DNA of 64,000 nucleotides from Streptomyces abyssomicinicus (GCF_008974245.1 NZ_BBZI01000005.1:530180-594179), one strand, 5' to 3'; counted from the stretch's first letter, positions 17,801 to 27,054 are shown. The notes: generated by a model not told the origin, from the letters alone. Translations and numbers: made by a program.

Positions 17801-18777
17801 TCGACCACCACCAGCAGCCGGGAGGCCATCGACAGGGCCGCACGGTCGGACAGCCCCCGGCGGACCTCGGCCGCGTAGGAGGCGCGGCGGCGCAGCTCGG
17901 GCCCCAGACGGCGGGCCAGCTGGAGCAGCGAGGGCTCGATGCGGCGGGCGGCGACCGGCCCGTCGAACTGCTCGCCGTCCAGCAGATGCGGCAGCCACTT
18001 GGCCCACTCCCAGTCGGCCGCCCGGTCACCGGGCACCGCCAGCGCCATCGCCACGTCGTCCGGCGCGTGGGTGGCCGCGGCCTGTGCCATCAGCGCCCGC
18101 GCCACGCGCAGGGTGTCCTCGCGGCTGCCGACGACACTGACGTCGCCGACCCGGTCCAGCGGCACGGTGAGGGGGAGCGCGGTGCCGATGCCGAAGCGCG
18201 ACACCAGCGCGGAGGCCTCGTTGAGCATGAACTCGTCGGGCGGGGTCAGCACGGTGGAGTTCGGCTGGCCCACCTTCAGATCGCGGACGGGCATCTCACC
18301 GGTGCCCACCCGCACGCGCAGGAAGTCGGCGTCCGTCCGGCGCCGCTCCCACAGCCGGGCGGGGTCGCGCACGATGTCGTGGAGCGCGTCCGGGGGCGGA
18401 TTGAGCACCTGGGCGCGCTCCCGGCGCCGTGTCTCCTCCTGGAACAGCTCCTCCCGCAGGTCCTCCAGGTAGGACAGGTAGGCCTCGCGCTGGGTGCGGC
18501 GGGTGCGCTGCGCCTTGCCGCGCTGGGAGAAGAGCAGGACCATCGCGCCGACCACGGTGACGACGAGGATGATCGCGCCCAGCGCCGCGAACTGGCTGCT
18601 GCGGATGACCGTCATCATCACGACGGACGACATCACACCGGCGACCGGCAGCAGCGAGGTGGCGACCGAACCCGCCCTGCCCTCGGGCAGGTTGGGAGGC
18701 GCCTCGATGGTGCGCGGCTCGGGGGAGGCCGGGGGCCGGGTGGTGCGGGCCGGCCGGTGGATCAGTCGCGTGCTCAT
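14803..18777 (-). CDS. eccC: EccC: FtsK/SpoIIIE-type ATPase of type VII secretion
   Basis: A 1324-residue motor of the ESX translocon. Two membrane segments near the N-terminus (about 40-90: TSLLPVAGVMSSVVMMTVI; ALGAIILVVTVVGAMVLLF) are followed by three P-loop ATPase domains. Walker A motifs are GATGSGKSE (~residue 490), GGPQSGKTT (~840) and GDSECGKTN (~1125). The Walker B of the first is LALVLVDYKGGA. The single chain equals actinobacterial EccCa plus EccCb fused. It engages WXG100 substrates through the last domains. Gene order: EspI-like, eccC, DUF6177. Confidence 0.93.
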   Translation of the reverse strand: MSTRLIHRPARTTRPPASPEPRTIEAPPNLPEGRAGSVATSLLPVAGVMSSVVMMTVIRSSQFAALGAIILVVTVVGAMVLLFSQRGKAQRTRRTQREAYLSYLEDLREELFQEETRRRERAQVLNPPPDALHDIVRDPARLWERRRTDADFLRVRVGTGEMPVRDLKVGQPNSTVLTPPDEFMLNEASALVSRFGIGTALPLTVPLDRVGDVSVVGSREDTLRVARALMAQAAATHAPDDVAMALAVPGDRAADWEWAKWLPHLLDGEQFDGPVAARRIEPSLLQLARRLGPELRRRASYAAEVRRGLSDRAALSMASRLLVVVDGHGDDAVDLPRPDDAVGLRDMGVTVLHLLDRRVQEPGSVSLRITVEGDRVEVEDLRMPEPIAAGGTVDDIGVPFAEGLARMLAPLRLSAESMADAPLAGPVGFAELLGIDDVADLDLDRLWSPRGERAFLRVPIGVGDSHEPVLLDLKESSELGMGPHGLCVGATGSGKSELLRTLVLALVATHPPDDLALVLVDYKGGATFAPFADLPHVAGVITNLENQAGLVERVHASLAGEVKRRQQVLKNAGNVADIGHYAALRAEKRPDLDPLPHLFVVIDEFGELLTAKPDFIDLFLSIGRIGRSIGVHLLLSSQRIEGGKLKGLDTYLSYRLGLRTFSADESRTVLDTTDAFHLPPLPGFGYLKVDTSHYERFKAGYVSGAYNGPVRRESEDSGPLALEYAAYNTLGEDGEGTAEEPKARRRETGPTQMGMMIDQLERAGARPVRQIWLPPLPSAVALDKVAGPVAVGARGMQLARRRGPLQVPLGVLDDPTRQWQGQWYLDLTLAGGHAAVIGGPQSGKTTLLRTLALSLALTHTPQEVGVYGLDLVGGGLQVLSGLPHVGGVAGRADRERAARTVESVRAMLDQREELFRIHGIDSLEQLRTRRAAGQVPELASTEIVLLIDGFGALRDDFEELDDAVTDILKRGGGYGVHVVAGMLRWNDVRIATQSQFGTRVELRLNDPGESSVERKLAQTLSPEEKGRVLTDGKLFAQVALPRTDGLADADDLGAVLERTARQVRATWTGEVAQPVRVLPHVLEPDVLPTAVVEPRRVPVGLDQSQLEPVLLDLFRHDQHLVVMGDSECGKTNLLKVVAQGLIERHGEDELVFGVFDPRRGLRGAIPEEYRGGYAYNSKLAAGLAAGIASELEKRLPDEGTDGEDLEPGSFSGPRIVILVDDYDVLTTAGQQPLAPFVPYIPSAVDIGLHFVVTRRVAGAARGLYEPLLLGLRESGASALVMAGDRGEGQLFPGVYAGAQPPGRGVLVQRGRPSRLIQTVYAGNR

Positions 18778-18824
18778 CGTCCTTGCCTTCTCCTCGGCGT
18801 CCTCGGTGTCGCGGCCTGCGGCGC

Positions 18825-18888
18825 CGCGGACCGGTGGGTTCGCGGGCCCGTGGCTGCGCGGGCCTGTCGGTGCGCGGGCCGGTGGGTG
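18825..18888. repeat. 16-bp tandem repeat, four copies
   Basis: Units of the form CGCGGGCCSGTGGSTG fill the gap between the EspI-like gene and eccC. Copies vary at three to five positions. It lies within a 133-nt spacer that otherwise shows no gene. Confidence 0.6.
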
Positions 18889-18910
18889 CGCCGCCGGACG
18901 GGGCGGGCGG

Positions 18911-20182
18911 TCAGCGCCTCTGCTGGGAGAGCCGGAAGACCTCCGCCGCCAGCCGGGTGGCGGCCTCCCGGGTGTCGTGGGCCAGCAGCCCGGTGCGGAT
19001 CGTCCCGCCCGCCGCCAGGTGGCGGTCGTAGGGCAGGACCCGCACGCGCGCCCCCGTGGCCTCCAGCCGCTCGGTGGCCTTCGCCAGGTCGACGCCGGAG
19101 TGCGGCACGGTCTCGCAGATCACCACCACGGTCGAGGTGGTGATGTCCCGCGGCAGCCCCCGCATCCACTCCAGCACCGCGAGCGTGCTGGCCACGCCCT
19201 CCAGCGTGGCCGGCACCGTGAGCACCCGGGCCTGCGCGGCGGACAGCGCGGTACGGGCGACCTCGGCCGGCATGGTCTCGCAGTCCACCACGGTCACCCC
19301 GAAGTAGCGGCGGGTCGACACCATGACCCGTTCGTATGCCTTGGTGCTGAGCATGGTGCCGACCTGGCCCTGGCTGGCGGGCAACAGCCAGGCGTTGCCC
19401 GGCAGTTTGACCAGATAGCCGGTGACGTCGAGCAGCGTCATCTGCGGCTCGACCAGGTCGGCGAGGTCGCCGGTGGTCCAGCGCAGGCTCTCCGCGCCGA
19501 GCCGCAGCGGCAGCGAACCGAGCGCCGGGTCGGCCTCCACCACCAGCACCGGGTCCTGCCGGTAGTGCGCGAACGTCGTGCCCAGCAGCGCGGCCACCGT
19601 CGTCTTGCCCGACCCGCCGCGGATGGACGTCACCGCGATCTGACGGCCGGTGGTGACCGGCTGCTGCAGCACCTCGGCGGTCGCGGTGGTCTCGGCGACC
19701 TCACGGGCGGCCGACGAGGAGACGGTCCGCCGCACCGCCCGCAGGGCACGCGCCGCGAACGGCTCCCCCCGGCGCGGCGCGCGGCCGGCCACGGCGAGCT
19801 TGCCGTCCACCACCGGGCGCGAGTCCGGGGCGGAGCGGGGGGCGCGGGCCCGCGGGGCGGGGGTACGCGGCCGGCCGGGGGCGGGGGCGGGGGCTGCCTG
19901 GGCCTGCGGCGGCCCCTGGGGCTCCCCCCGCGGGGGCCCCGCCGGCGCGGGCGTCCCCGCCTGCCGCGGTGTCTGCTGGGGCGTCTGCCGCGGTGCCTGA
20001 CGGGAGGCCTGCTGGGGTGGCTCCTGCGGTGCCGGCTGTGGCGCAGGTTGCGGTGTCTGCTGCGGTGTCCGCTGCGGTATTTGCTGGGGCCACCCGCCCG
20101 AGGGCGGGGCAGCCTGCTGGGACGCACCGCCGCCCCTCAGGTCGCGCAGCACGTCGCTCTGCCAGTTGTCCCCGCTCGGCAT
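18911..20182 (-). CDS. EspI-like MinD/ParA-family ATPase of the type VII locus
   Basis: A 423-residue protein if started at ATG 20182 (MPSGDNWQSDVLRDLRGGG). Residues ~30-130 are a Pro/Gln/Ala-rich disordered tail. The rest is a deviant Walker A ATPase: SIRGGSGKTTVAALLG (RGGSGKTT), VLVVEADPALGSLPLRLG, and VTVVDCETMPAEVARTAL. This matches EspI-type proteins of ESX loci, which bind EccC or regulate secretion in mycobacteria. It lies between eccD and eccC on the same strand. Confidence 0.8.
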   Translation of the reverse strand: MPSGDNWQSDVLRDLRGGGASQQAAPPSGGWPQQIPQRTPQQTPQPAPQPAPQEPPQQASRQAPRQTPQQTPRQAGTPAPAGPPRGEPQGPPQAQAAPAPAPGRPRTPAPRARAPRSAPDSRPVVDGKLAVAGRAPRRGEPFAARALRAVRRTVSSSAAREVAETTATAEVLQQPVTTGRQIAVTSIRGGSGKTTVAALLGTTFAHYRQDPVLVVEADPALGSLPLRLGAESLRWTTGDLADLVEPQMTLLDVTGYLVKLPGNAWLLPASQGQVGTMLSTKAYERVMVSTRRYFGVTVVDCETMPAEVARTALSAAQARVLTVPATLEGVASTLAVLEWMRGLPRDITTSTVVVICETVPHSGVDLAKATERLEATGARVRVLPYDRHLAAGGTIRTGLLAHDTREAATRLAAEVFRLSQQRR

Positions 20183-20277
20183 CTCGCCTTCTCCCCTCCC
20201 GCGCCGCCGTCCGGTCCCGTCCCGCCAGGAACGGCGACCGGCCGGCGTCCGGTCTCCGACGTACCGGACGTGCCATG

Positions 20278-21630
20278 TCAGAACTTGTCGAGCAGCTGCC
20301 CGTAGATCCCGAACGCCCCGAGCGCGAGCGGGAACAGGCCGATCACCCCGATGGACTCGATCAGGTCGGCGAACCTCCGCAGCCGCACCCGGACATGCTC
20401 GGGCGGCTCCACCGCCAGCACCAGCAGCGGCAGCAGCGCCGCCGCCCCGAGGAGGGCCAGCGCGCCGGCGCCTCCCGAGTGGCCGAGCCACAGCACGGCG
20501 AGGCGCACGACGATCAGCCCCGCCGCCCCGAACAGCGCCACCACCTCGGCGACCAGTGGAAACGCCCGGGCCCGGGAGAGCAGCACCACGGCGGTCAGCG
20601 ACGCCAGGCAGACCGTCCAGACGTTCCACCCCGCCGAGGAGGTCAGCAGCCAGCCGCCCGCCGCCGCCGACACGGCGGTGACGACGGTGGCGAGCGCCAG
20701 TCCCCGGTGGGTGGCGGCGAGGGCGTTGGCCACCTCGTGACGGCTGACCGAGGTGCCCGAGGACCGCTTGTCGTCCAGCGCGGTCAGCCCCGAGGCCATC
20801 AGCGCGAACCGTGGCAGCAGTCCCAGCAGGACCACGGAGACCACGGCCATCACCGCCCCGACCCGGTCGCCCCGGTCCTGGAGCAGAGCGACGGCCTCCC
20901 ACACGACGGTCGCGAGGACGACCGCGCCGGCCCCGATCAGCCCGCCGCGGCCGAGCGGCGAACAGTGGGCGAGCAGCACCAGCGTCAGCGCCACCGCGAC
21001 CGCGACGCCCGCCAGCCGGGCGGTGGGGGACCAGGCGTAGGCGTCGGCGGCGGTCCACGCCGCCATCAGCCCCAGCCCGCCCGACGCCAGCAGCAGCGCC
21101 GTGGCCAGACCCACGTTGCCCTTGCCGATCTTCGCGACCGCCGCCCCGGTGATCAGACACACCGCCGTCACGACCGCCAGCCCGACGGCCACCGCCTCCA
21201 GCGCGAACTCCCGCCGGGCCAGCAGCGCCGCGACCAGCGCGAACACCACGGCCGCCACACCGGCGGAGATCCGGCGCGCGGCGGGCCGCCAGCGCCAGGC
21301 CCGCAGGTCCAGGTCGTCCGCCACCTGGTCGGTGACGTCGTGCACCACCGGTGCCGGCGGCGCGGCATGGGCCCGCACCAGGCGCAGCACCGCGCCGTCG
21401 GGCACTTCGGCCGAGGCGAGCGTGGCGTCGTGCGGCAGCGCGGCACCGTCCGCCGTCAGCAACTGCCGCGTCGTGGGCCGGGTCGCCACCCGGTCGTCCA
21501 GCAACCGCAGGATGTCCGGCAGAAGCTGACCGATCGGGGTGTCCGACGGAAGGACCAGGTCGGCGCGCCGCCGCTCACCTATCAGAGTGACCCTGCTGAG
21601 CTGGGTCCGGAACGTCGTTGCTGCGCTCAC
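20278..21630 (-). CDS. eccD: EccD: type VII secretion membrane channel component
   Basis: A 450-residue protein with an N-terminal ubiquitin-like (YukD) domain, residues ~10-90 (RVTLIGERRRADLVLPSD, PDGAVLRLVRA), then a linker and about eleven hydrophobic segments to the C-terminus. This is the standard EccD layout; EccD dimers line the central vestibule of the ESX membrane complex. The PDGAVLRLV strand and the length match the family. ATG 21630 is the first good start. Confidence 0.88.
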   Translation of the reverse strand: MSAATTFRTQLSRVTLIGERRRADLVLPSDTPIGQLLPDILRLLDDRVATRPTTRQLLTADGAALPHDATLASAEVPDGAVLRLVRAHAAPPAPVVHDVTDQVADDLDLRAWRWRPAARRISAGVAAVVFALVAALLARREFALEAVAVGLAVVTAVCLITGAAVAKIGKGNVGLATALLLASGGLGLMAAWTAADAYAWSPTARLAGVAVAVALTLVLLAHCSPLGRGGLIGAGAVVLATVVWEAVALLQDRGDRVGAVMAVVSVVLLGLLPRFALMASGLTALDDKRSSGTSVSRHEVANALAATHRGLALATVVTAVSAAAGGWLLTSSAGWNVWTVCLASLTAVVLLSRARAFPLVAEVVALFGAAGLIVVRLAVLWLGHSGGAGALALLGAAALLPLLVLAVEPPEHVRVRLRRFADLIESIGVIGLFPLALGAFGIYGQLLDKF

Positions 21631-21721
21631 CGCTCACCGGAACCTATCGTCGCGTCGTGACGGGCCTGGAGGGCCCCTGCAGGGACATGATCACGCGAAC
21701 TCCCGTCCGCCCGCCCCACGT

Positions 21722-22021
21722 TCACTGCTTGTCGCCGTTCCCGCCGGGCGAAGCGGCGGGGGACGGGTTGTACAACTGCTCCTGCTGCTGCCGCTGTTTC
21801 TCCTGCTCGGCCTTCTGCTTCGCCATCGTGGCCTGGAGGAACGACCAGCCGACGCACCCGGCGCACAGCACGGCGGCGATCGCGATCCCCGCGAACACCT
21901 TCCCGAACCGCTCGTCCGCCGTCCGCCGTGCCCGCTGCGCACCGAACAGCAGCGCGTCCCGCATCCGCCGCCGGCGCACCGCCACCGACTCCAGCAGCTG
22001 GCTGTCGTAGTCCCGTGCCAT
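21722..22021 (-). CDS. Small single-pass membrane protein of the type VII locus
   Basis: A 99-residue protein from ATG 22021 (MARDYDSQLLESV). It has an Arg-rich N-terminal helix, one membrane segment (VFAGIAIAAVLCAGCVGWSFL) and a Gln/Glu/Lys coiled-coil tail (KQKAEQEKQRQQQEQLYN). Family not recognised. Position, 91 nt upstream of eccD on the same strand, suggests a translocon accessory part. It could stand in for part of the missing EccB or EccE, but no sequence feature shows that. Confidence 0.6.
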   Translation of the reverse strand: MARDYDSQLLESVAVRRRRMRDALLFGAQRARRTADERFGKVFAGIAIAAVLCAGCVGWSFLQATMAKQKAEQEKQRQQQEQLYNPSPAASPGGNGDKQ

Positions 22022-22210
22022 TCGGTTCGTCCTGGATCGAGGATGGGGTTCGGGCCGGTCGTGGTCGGCCGGATCACCGGCGGACGTCGGCCGCCCGGGC
22101 CTGACCTGGAGCGAGAGCCGGGCTTGCGGCCCGGCCATCGCAACATAGGACATGGACGCGCCACACGTACAGTCGGGTTCCAGTAACACCGCGCTCAACA
22201 CGCGCACTTG

Positions 22211-22237
22211 GGTGCCCGCCCGGACGCAGCGGGCACC
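22211..22237 (-). terminator. Hairpin after the immunity gene
   Basis: GGTGCCCGC (22211-22219) pairs with GCGGGCACC (22229-22237), 9-nt loop. It lies about 65 nt past the Imm49-like stop on the minus strand and may separate the effector operon from the translocon operon. Confidence 0.45.
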
Positions 22238-22302
22238 ACCTGACGGGCGCCGCCCTCGTCGCAGTCGGTGTCCGGAGGCCCCGGGCCTCGTGCGCGCACC
22301 TG

Positions 22303-23163
22303 TCAGGTGTCGAACTCACCGACCCACTTGGCCTTCACCAGGACCTCGGGCAGGTAGTCCGACGTGACCTCGAGCGGCATCTCCGCGTCGTACGCCAGGC
22401 ACGCCATCGCCAGCGGGCCGAGCGCCACGAGGCCTTCGCTGCTGAGGGCGCGGTCCTCCTCGGCGGTCCAGTACTCCTTGTGCAGCCGCAGACTCTCCTC
22501 CAAGGCCCTGTTGAATTCCACCGGGTCCTGGCGCAGATAGCGGTGGAACAGCTCGATCGGCTGGGCGAGGACCATGACCAGCAGGTCGGGGCCGGCGATC
22601 TCCGCGTTCCGGGGCACCGCGCCGGCCGAGGCGGCCACGAGCTTCTCGCCCACGCCGCCACGGCGCAGCCAGTAGCTCTGCAGGGTGTCGATCCAGGCGT
22701 AGACGTACTCGTCGAACTCGGCGCCGGAGGCCCGGAGCAGGGAGACCGGTACCTGGCACAGTTGGGTCATGCGGTCCTGCTCACGGCAGACGACGGCCAG
22801 CCAGAACGCCTTGATCCAGTTGCCCGCGTGCGCGGCCCGGTGCGGGCCGGTGGCCGGAAGGGAGCGCACCTTGCCGGCGATCCGTGTCTCGACGTGCCCC
22901 TCGGACGCGTCGGCGGCGGCGAACAGCGCGGAACCGACCTGCATCGCCGCCACCCAGGCCCGCCAGGTCGGCGCGTACTGCGCCGACGGGTCGGTCGCGC
23001 ACCGCGCTTCCGCCTCGGTGAGCGTGATCATGAACGCGAACTCGAGGTTCCGCGGGTCTTCCTCCAGTCCGTCGATCGCTTCGGCAGCGGCCTGACGGAG
23101 CGTTTCGTTCTCCTCTTCGGCACCCGCTGTCGGGTAGTCGTGACGAGTGACGATTGCGGGCAC
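22303..23163 (-). CDS. Imm49-family immunity protein, partner of the upstream toxin
   Basis: A 286-residue helical soluble protein. GTG 23163 is chosen since GAGGGAG lies about 6 nt upstream and the family-like N-terminus VTRHDYPT follows. The body (EFAFMITLTEAEARCATDPS, TWRAWVAAMQVGSALFAAA, NWIKAFWLAVVCREQDRMTQLC, PVEFNRALEESLRLHKEYW) fits the Imm49 group of polymorphic-toxin immunity proteins. It begins 13 nt after the toxin stop on the same strand, the standard order for a toxin-immunity pair. Expected to bind and block the toxin's C-terminal nuclease domain in the cytoplasm. Confidence 0.8.
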   Translation of the reverse strand: MPAIVTRHDYPTAGAEEENETLRQAAAEAIDGLEEDPRNLEFAFMITLTEAEARCATDPSAQYAPTWRAWVAAMQVGSALFAAADASEGHVETRIAGKVRSLPATGPHRAAHAGNWIKAFWLAVVCREQDRMTQLCQVPVSLLRASGAEFDEYVYAWIDTLQSYWLRRGGVGEKLVAASAGAVPRNAEIAGPDLLVMVLAQPIELFHRYLRQDPVEFNRALEESLRLHKEYWTAEEDRALSSEGLVALGPLAMACLAYDAEMPLEVTSDYLPEVLVKAKWVGEFDT

Positions 23164-23176
23164 CGCGTTACTCCCT

Positions 23177-26100
23177 CTAGTCAATCTTGAAGTGCTTCAT
23201 CGTGTAACCGACGTGTTCACCGGCGGTCTCCGCGGCCTGGACCAATACGTAGTCCAGCTTACCGTTCTTCAATTGGCTGAGGAGTTTGAGGGCCAGTCCC
23301 TTTTCGCCCGGACGCTTCATCATGTCGCTGATGGTCGCCAGGATGTATTGCGGCGTGCCCTGCTTGACCCGCATACCGCTCGAATCGTCGCCCACACCAT
23401 TGATGGGGCCCACGCCGTCCCGGTCCTTCAGCACGCCGTCGGGGGCCTTGGCCTCGACGAGGAGGTGCCGGTCGCCGTTCTCGTAGATGTGGTCGAAACG
23501 CCGGTTGCCCGTGCCGGGGGGAGTGACCTCGTGAGCGTTCGGGAAATTGTCCGGAACGGCGTGGTACCGCACAACGTCCTCGCCGTATTTCTCGCTCGGC
23601 TTGGTGTTGTACTTCTCCATGCCGGCCGCTTCCTGCGCGGCTTCGACGCGTGCCGCGTTCGCCTCGCTCGGGTCGGCCTTGAACGCCCGCTCCGCCCGGT
23701 TGAGTTCGAGGGCGGCCTCGCGGTGGACGGCCGACTCGTCGAGCTTGGGCAGGTGAGCGTCGTCGACCGTGTCGCGGATGCCTTCGACGGGCTTGATGGG
23801 CTTGTACTGCTCCGCGCCGGCTGAGGGACTCGTGGTGGGGTCGTACCACTCGCCCGATTCCTTCTGCCGGAGCCGCGTCAGTTCGTGGCCGTTCTCGTCC
23901 CTGGCGGTGGCGCTCCTGCGGGTGCCGTCCGGCTCGTAGTAGCGGTCGCGCCAGACGGGGTCGTTGTTGGCCCGTTCCACCTGCTGGCGGCTGATCTCCT
24001 GCCGCTCGGCCGCGGTGAGCGGTCGTTCCTGGTCACCACGGCCCGCGGCCGCCGCGTCGTCGGCGTTGTCGGCCTGGGCACCGGCATCGCCGACGGCGTC
24101 GTCACCGGTGCGGCCGAGGTCGTCCAGCGACCCGGCGGGCGGCGGTGTCTCGCCCCCACCGCCGGTCGACACGTCGTCGGAGCCACGGCTGCCAGGCAAG
24201 TCGGCGTCACCGCCGCCCTGACCGCCCGGCCCGCCCTGACCGGTGCTGCCGGGGCCGTCGTTGCCGACGTCCGTGCGGCCGGCATCGGTCGCGGTGTGGC
24301 TCGCCGAGGGACCGGGGCCGTGTTCGCGCGCGCCTCCGCCCGGCAGGTTGTCGCCCGCGCTTCCGCCCGGCAGGTTGTCCCCGACGTTCCCGCCAGGGAG
24401 CCCGCCGCCACCGGTCCGCACGGGGATGTCGGCGCCGGCCTGCACGGGCACGTGCGCGCCCGCCTGGACGGGCACGTGCGCGCCCGCCTGGACGGGGATG
24501 TTGGCGCCGGCCTGTGCGGGGATGTTCGCGCCCGCCTGGACGGGGATGTTGGCGCCGGCCTGTGCGGGCACGTGCGCGCCCGCCTGGACGGGGATGTTGG
24601 CGCCGGCCTGTGCGGGGATGTTGGCGCCGGTCTCCACCCCGGTGTCGTCGCCGGTGCGGCCGAGGTCGCCGAGGCCGTCGTCCGCGTTGCTGCCGAGGCG
24701 GACGGTTTGGCCTCCGGCGTTGTCCGCGGCGTGGGCGGCGTTGTCGGCGGTGTGGGCGCCCGCGCCGACCAGGGCGGGTTCCCGCACCGGTGTGGGTGTG
24801 TGGGGGTTGTCCGCGCCGGCGGGCGGGTCGAGGTCGGTGCCGCCCGGCTCGCGCGGGGCGTCGTCGGCCCGCTGCACGACGTTGCCGGCGTCGTCGAGGA
24901 TGTTGCCCTCGGGATCCAGGTACTGCGCCGGGGCACCCGGCTCCGTCGGCAGTTTCGTCGTGCCCTGCGGCAGCGGCACGGTCTGCTCCGGCAGTTTGAC
25001 GTTGCCGTCGGGCAGCCGCGTCGCCCCGTCCGGCAGCGTCGCACCCTCCGGGAAGTCGAACGTCCCGTCGGGCAGCTTCACCGAACCGGGCGGCAGCTCG
25101 AACGCGTTCGCCGGCAGCGGCGGGATCTCGATGTTGCCGACACCCTTCAACGCGGTCGCGATGTCACCGATCTTCGACAGCCCCGCACCCGCACCCTTGG
25201 CGATGTAGGTCATCGGATCGATCGCCCTGCCCGCCGCACCCAGCACCTTCGCGACCGCACCCGCCTTGCCCGCACCCGAGACCGCACCACCCGCGCCACC
25301 GGTGAACACGGTCGTCAGCACGTTGAAGGTCACCGCGCCCGCCGCACGGGCAGGGTTCTTGCCCCACTCGTCCCACGCCACCAGCGCCTTGCCGGTCTCC
25401 TTCATCGCCGTACGCGAATCACGGATCCACGACGGCAGCTTGTCGTCCGGCAACGTCCAGAACAAGGTCCCGGCGATCGGCACCGCCGAGATCAGCAGCC
25501 CCGTGGCCAGCTGCGCGAGACCCTTCCACGCCTGCTTCATCGCCTCCCAGCCACCGAAGCCGACCAGCGTGCCCAAACCCTTGATGGTGCCCCACACACC
25601 GTCGACGATCAGCCCGTCCCACACGAACGACTTCACCCAGTGGCCGACCTCGTACCAGTGATGCTTCTCCTCCACCGGGTCACCCCAGGGAAGCTTCGCG
25701 TTCTTCATGTCACCGGCGTCGAACCCGTACTGGTCCTTACGATCCGACCCGTCACCCGCCACCATCTGCGTCCCGCCCCACAAGGCGGTGATCTTGTTGT
25801 GACAGGCCCGCTCCGCCGCCCAGAACGCCGCCACCGTCGCGGTGATGTCATCCCGGATCCGGTTGTGCTCCTCGACCTTGTCCCCGTCGTACTCCCACTC
25901 GTCGTCGTCCTCAACCGACGCCACGAACGTGGTCGCCTCGGCCTTCAACTGCCTCAGCCGGTCCACCAACGGACGAACCTCGGTCGCATACGACGACAAC
26001 GCCGACGAAACCGTCTCCAGACCATCGGCGAACGTATCCGCCCGGTCCTTCGCCACCTGCGTCGTGGCGAACAGCTTCTCCGCCTCCGGCGCCTTGTAAT

Positions 26101-26242
26101 ACGCCGCCAAACCCTGGAACTGACTGTGGACCTTCGCCCCCACCGACCGCACATTCCCCGCGTCGGTCCTCAACGCACCGTAATCCGTCTCCAACTGCGC
26201 CAGATTCCCGGTGAACTGAGGTATCTGCCCCGGCTGAATCAC
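23177..26242 (-). CDS. Type VII-secreted polymorphic toxin with C-terminal REase-like nuclease domain
   Basis: A 1021-residue protein. Residues 1-130 are helical and WXG/LXG-like ([33 protein letters not shown]), the probable secretion module. Residues ~210-360 are amphipathic or hydrophobic. Then come LPDG-type repeats (~380-430), a tandem [12 protein letters not shown] repeat (~535-608) and a Gly/Asp-rich linker. The last ~110 residues look like a restriction-endonuclease fold: Asp917 in RFDHIY, Glu930-x-Lys932 in LLVEAKA and KQGTPQY. The GTG start overlaps the DUF6507 stop by 4 bp (GTGA). An Imm49-like gene follows. DNA cleavage is inferred, not shown. Confidence 0.82.
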   Translation of the reverse strand: MIQPGQIPQFTGNLAQLETDYGALRTDAGNVRSVGAKVHSQFQGLAAYYKAPEAEKLFATTQVAKDRADTFADGLETVSSALSSYATEVRPLVDRLRQLKAEATTFVASVEDDDEWEYDGDKVEEHNRIRDDITATVAAFWAAERACHNKITALWGGTQMVAGDGSDRKDQYGFDAGDMKNAKLPWGDPVEEKHHWYEVGHWVKSFVWDGLIVDGVWGTIKGLGTLVGFGGWEAMKQAWKGLAQLATGLLISAVPIAGTLFWTLPDDKLPSWIRDSRTAMKETGKALVAWDEWGKNPARAAGAVTFNVLTTVFTGGAGGAVSGAGKAGAVAKVLGAAGRAIDPMTYIAKGAGAGLSKIGDIATALKGVGNIEIPPLPANAFELPPGSVKLPDGTFDFPEGATLPDGATRLPDGNVKLPEQTVPLPQGTTKLPTEPGAPAQYLDPEGNILDDAGNVVQRADDAPREPGGTDLDPPAGADNPHTPTPVREPALVGAGAHTADNAAHAADNAGGQTVRLGSNADDGLGDLGRTGDDTGVETGANIPAQAGANIPVQAGAHVPAQAGANIPVQAGANIPAQAGANIPVQAGAHVPVQAGAHVPVQAGADIPVRTGGGGLPGGNVGDNLPGGSAGDNLPGGGAREHGPGPSASHTATDAGRTDVGNDGPGSTGQGGPGGQGGGDADLPGSRGSDDVSTGGGGETPPPAGSLDDLGRTGDDAVGDAGAQADNADDAAAAGRGDQERPLTAAERQEISRQQVERANNDPVWRDRYYEPDGTRRSATARDENGHELTRLRQKESGEWYDPTTSPSAGAEQYKPIKPVEGIRDTVDDAHLPKLDESAVHREAALELNRAERAFKADPSEANAARVEAAQEAAGMEKYNTKPSEKYGEDVVRYHAVPDNFPNAHEVTPPGTGNRRFDHIYENGDRHLLVEAKAPDGVLKDRDGVGPINGVGDDSSGMRVKQGTPQYILATISDMMKRPGEKGLALKLLSQLKNGKLDYVLVQAAETAGEHVGYTMKHFKID
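24422..24636 (-). repeat. 24-bp in-frame tandem repeat in the toxin gene, about nine copies
   Basis: Each unit encodes an octapeptide QAGA(N/H/D)(I/V)P(A/V). Units alternate two main variants (ANIP and AHVP), and codons are conserved with few silent changes, so copy number probably varies by recombination. It lies in the linker between secretion and toxin parts. Confidence 0.85.
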
Positions 26243-26619
26243 GCCTTCCCCACCCCCGGCATATCCAGCTTCGGCGCCAGCAACGCCTTACGCTGCGCCT
26301 CCGCCGCCATCTCCAGATCACCGTTCAGATAGGCCGTCGTCGCCTCCACCGCACCCGTCAGCGACTTCCCCGCCCGCGCCGCGACGAACTGCAACTCCTT
26401 GGCAGCCTTCTCCGCGTACTGCGACAAGGCCAACGCGACCAGACCACCCGCCTGCTCACCCCCGCCACCACCCTCCGCGGAAATCGTCCCGGCACTGGTC
26501 GCCGCCGACTGCAGATGCTCACCGAACGACTTCGCGTACCCCTCCATCGACGACGCCGTCTCACCCGTCGTCTTCAGAACGTGCGAGATCCCCTGTGGCG
26601 TCAGATCCCAGTTCGGCAC
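26239..26619 (-). CDS. DUF6507-type WXG100-like protein
   Basis: A 126-residue helical protein from GTG 26619 ([15 protein letters not shown]), with a G-rich ribosome site just upstream. Features: [26 protein letters not shown], a Gly-rich turn, then [51 protein letters not shown]. The helix-turn-helix shape and setting fit the DUF6507 family of Streptomyces ESX loci, likely a small secretion partner or chaperone. Its TGA overlaps the toxin GTG, so the two are translationally coupled and probably bind each other. Confidence 0.78.
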   Translation of the reverse strand: MPNWDLTPQGISHVLKTTGETASSMEGYAKSFGEHLQSAATSAGTISAEGGGGGEQAGGLVALALSQYAEKAAKELQFVAARAGKSLTGAVEATTAYLNGDLEMAAEAQRKALLAPKLDMPGVGKA

Positions 26620-26739
26620 CGAAAACCCCCGTACTGCCTGGAAACGAACAGAAGGCCGTTCATACCCGCCGGCGTGCTCCGCCCTGGACCGCCCCGCCAC
26701 GACGTGCATGCGTCCGGTGGCGGCCCAGGTGCGCGCCGG

Positions 26740-27054
26740 TCACCCGATGTTGTCGACCGCGGCCTTGGCGCGCTGGATCGTCGACTGCGCCGTGCCGTCG
26801 TTCTGCTCCAGCGTCGACTTGAGCAGCGCGATGATGTTCCGCACCTCCTGCGAGGCGTTGATCCACCGCTGCTCCTTGCCGTGGTATTCGTCGGCCACAC
26901 CGTCGGCGACGAAGTCCGCCATCGCCGCCTTCACCTGCTGCTCACGCTGCGTGAGCAGACCTTCCAGCCGGCCCACCACCGCCTGGATGTTGGCCTGCGC
27001 GTCCGACGACGCGCCCGAATCGTAGGACCGGCGATCAGCGCCCGCACCCGCCAT
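26740..27054 (-). CDS. WXG100-family (ESAT-6-like) protein
   Basis: A 104-residue all-helical protein. ATG 27054 is used; a GTG directly before it (27057) is equally placed behind GGGGAG. It has two helices, ANIQAVVGRLEGLLTQREQQVKAAMADFVADG and EEYHGKEQRWINASQEVRNIIALLKSTLEQND-like, but no exact W-x-G (a YHGKEQRW turn is present). Size and position match the pore-forming ESAT-6-type proteins of type VII loci. Likely forms a heterodimer with the product at 27146-27472. Confidence 0.75.
   Translation of the reverse strand: MAGAGADRRSYDSGASSDAQANIQAVVGRLEGLLTQREQQVKAAMADFVADGVADEYHGKEQRWINASQEVRNIIALLKSTLEQNDGTAQSTIQRAKAAVDNIG

Noticed and set aside
14341..19143. A 1600-codon plus-strand frame across eccC
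   Set aside because: It is the antisense of eccC and its neighbours; the minus strand holds clear Walker motifs, while this frame is low-complexity.
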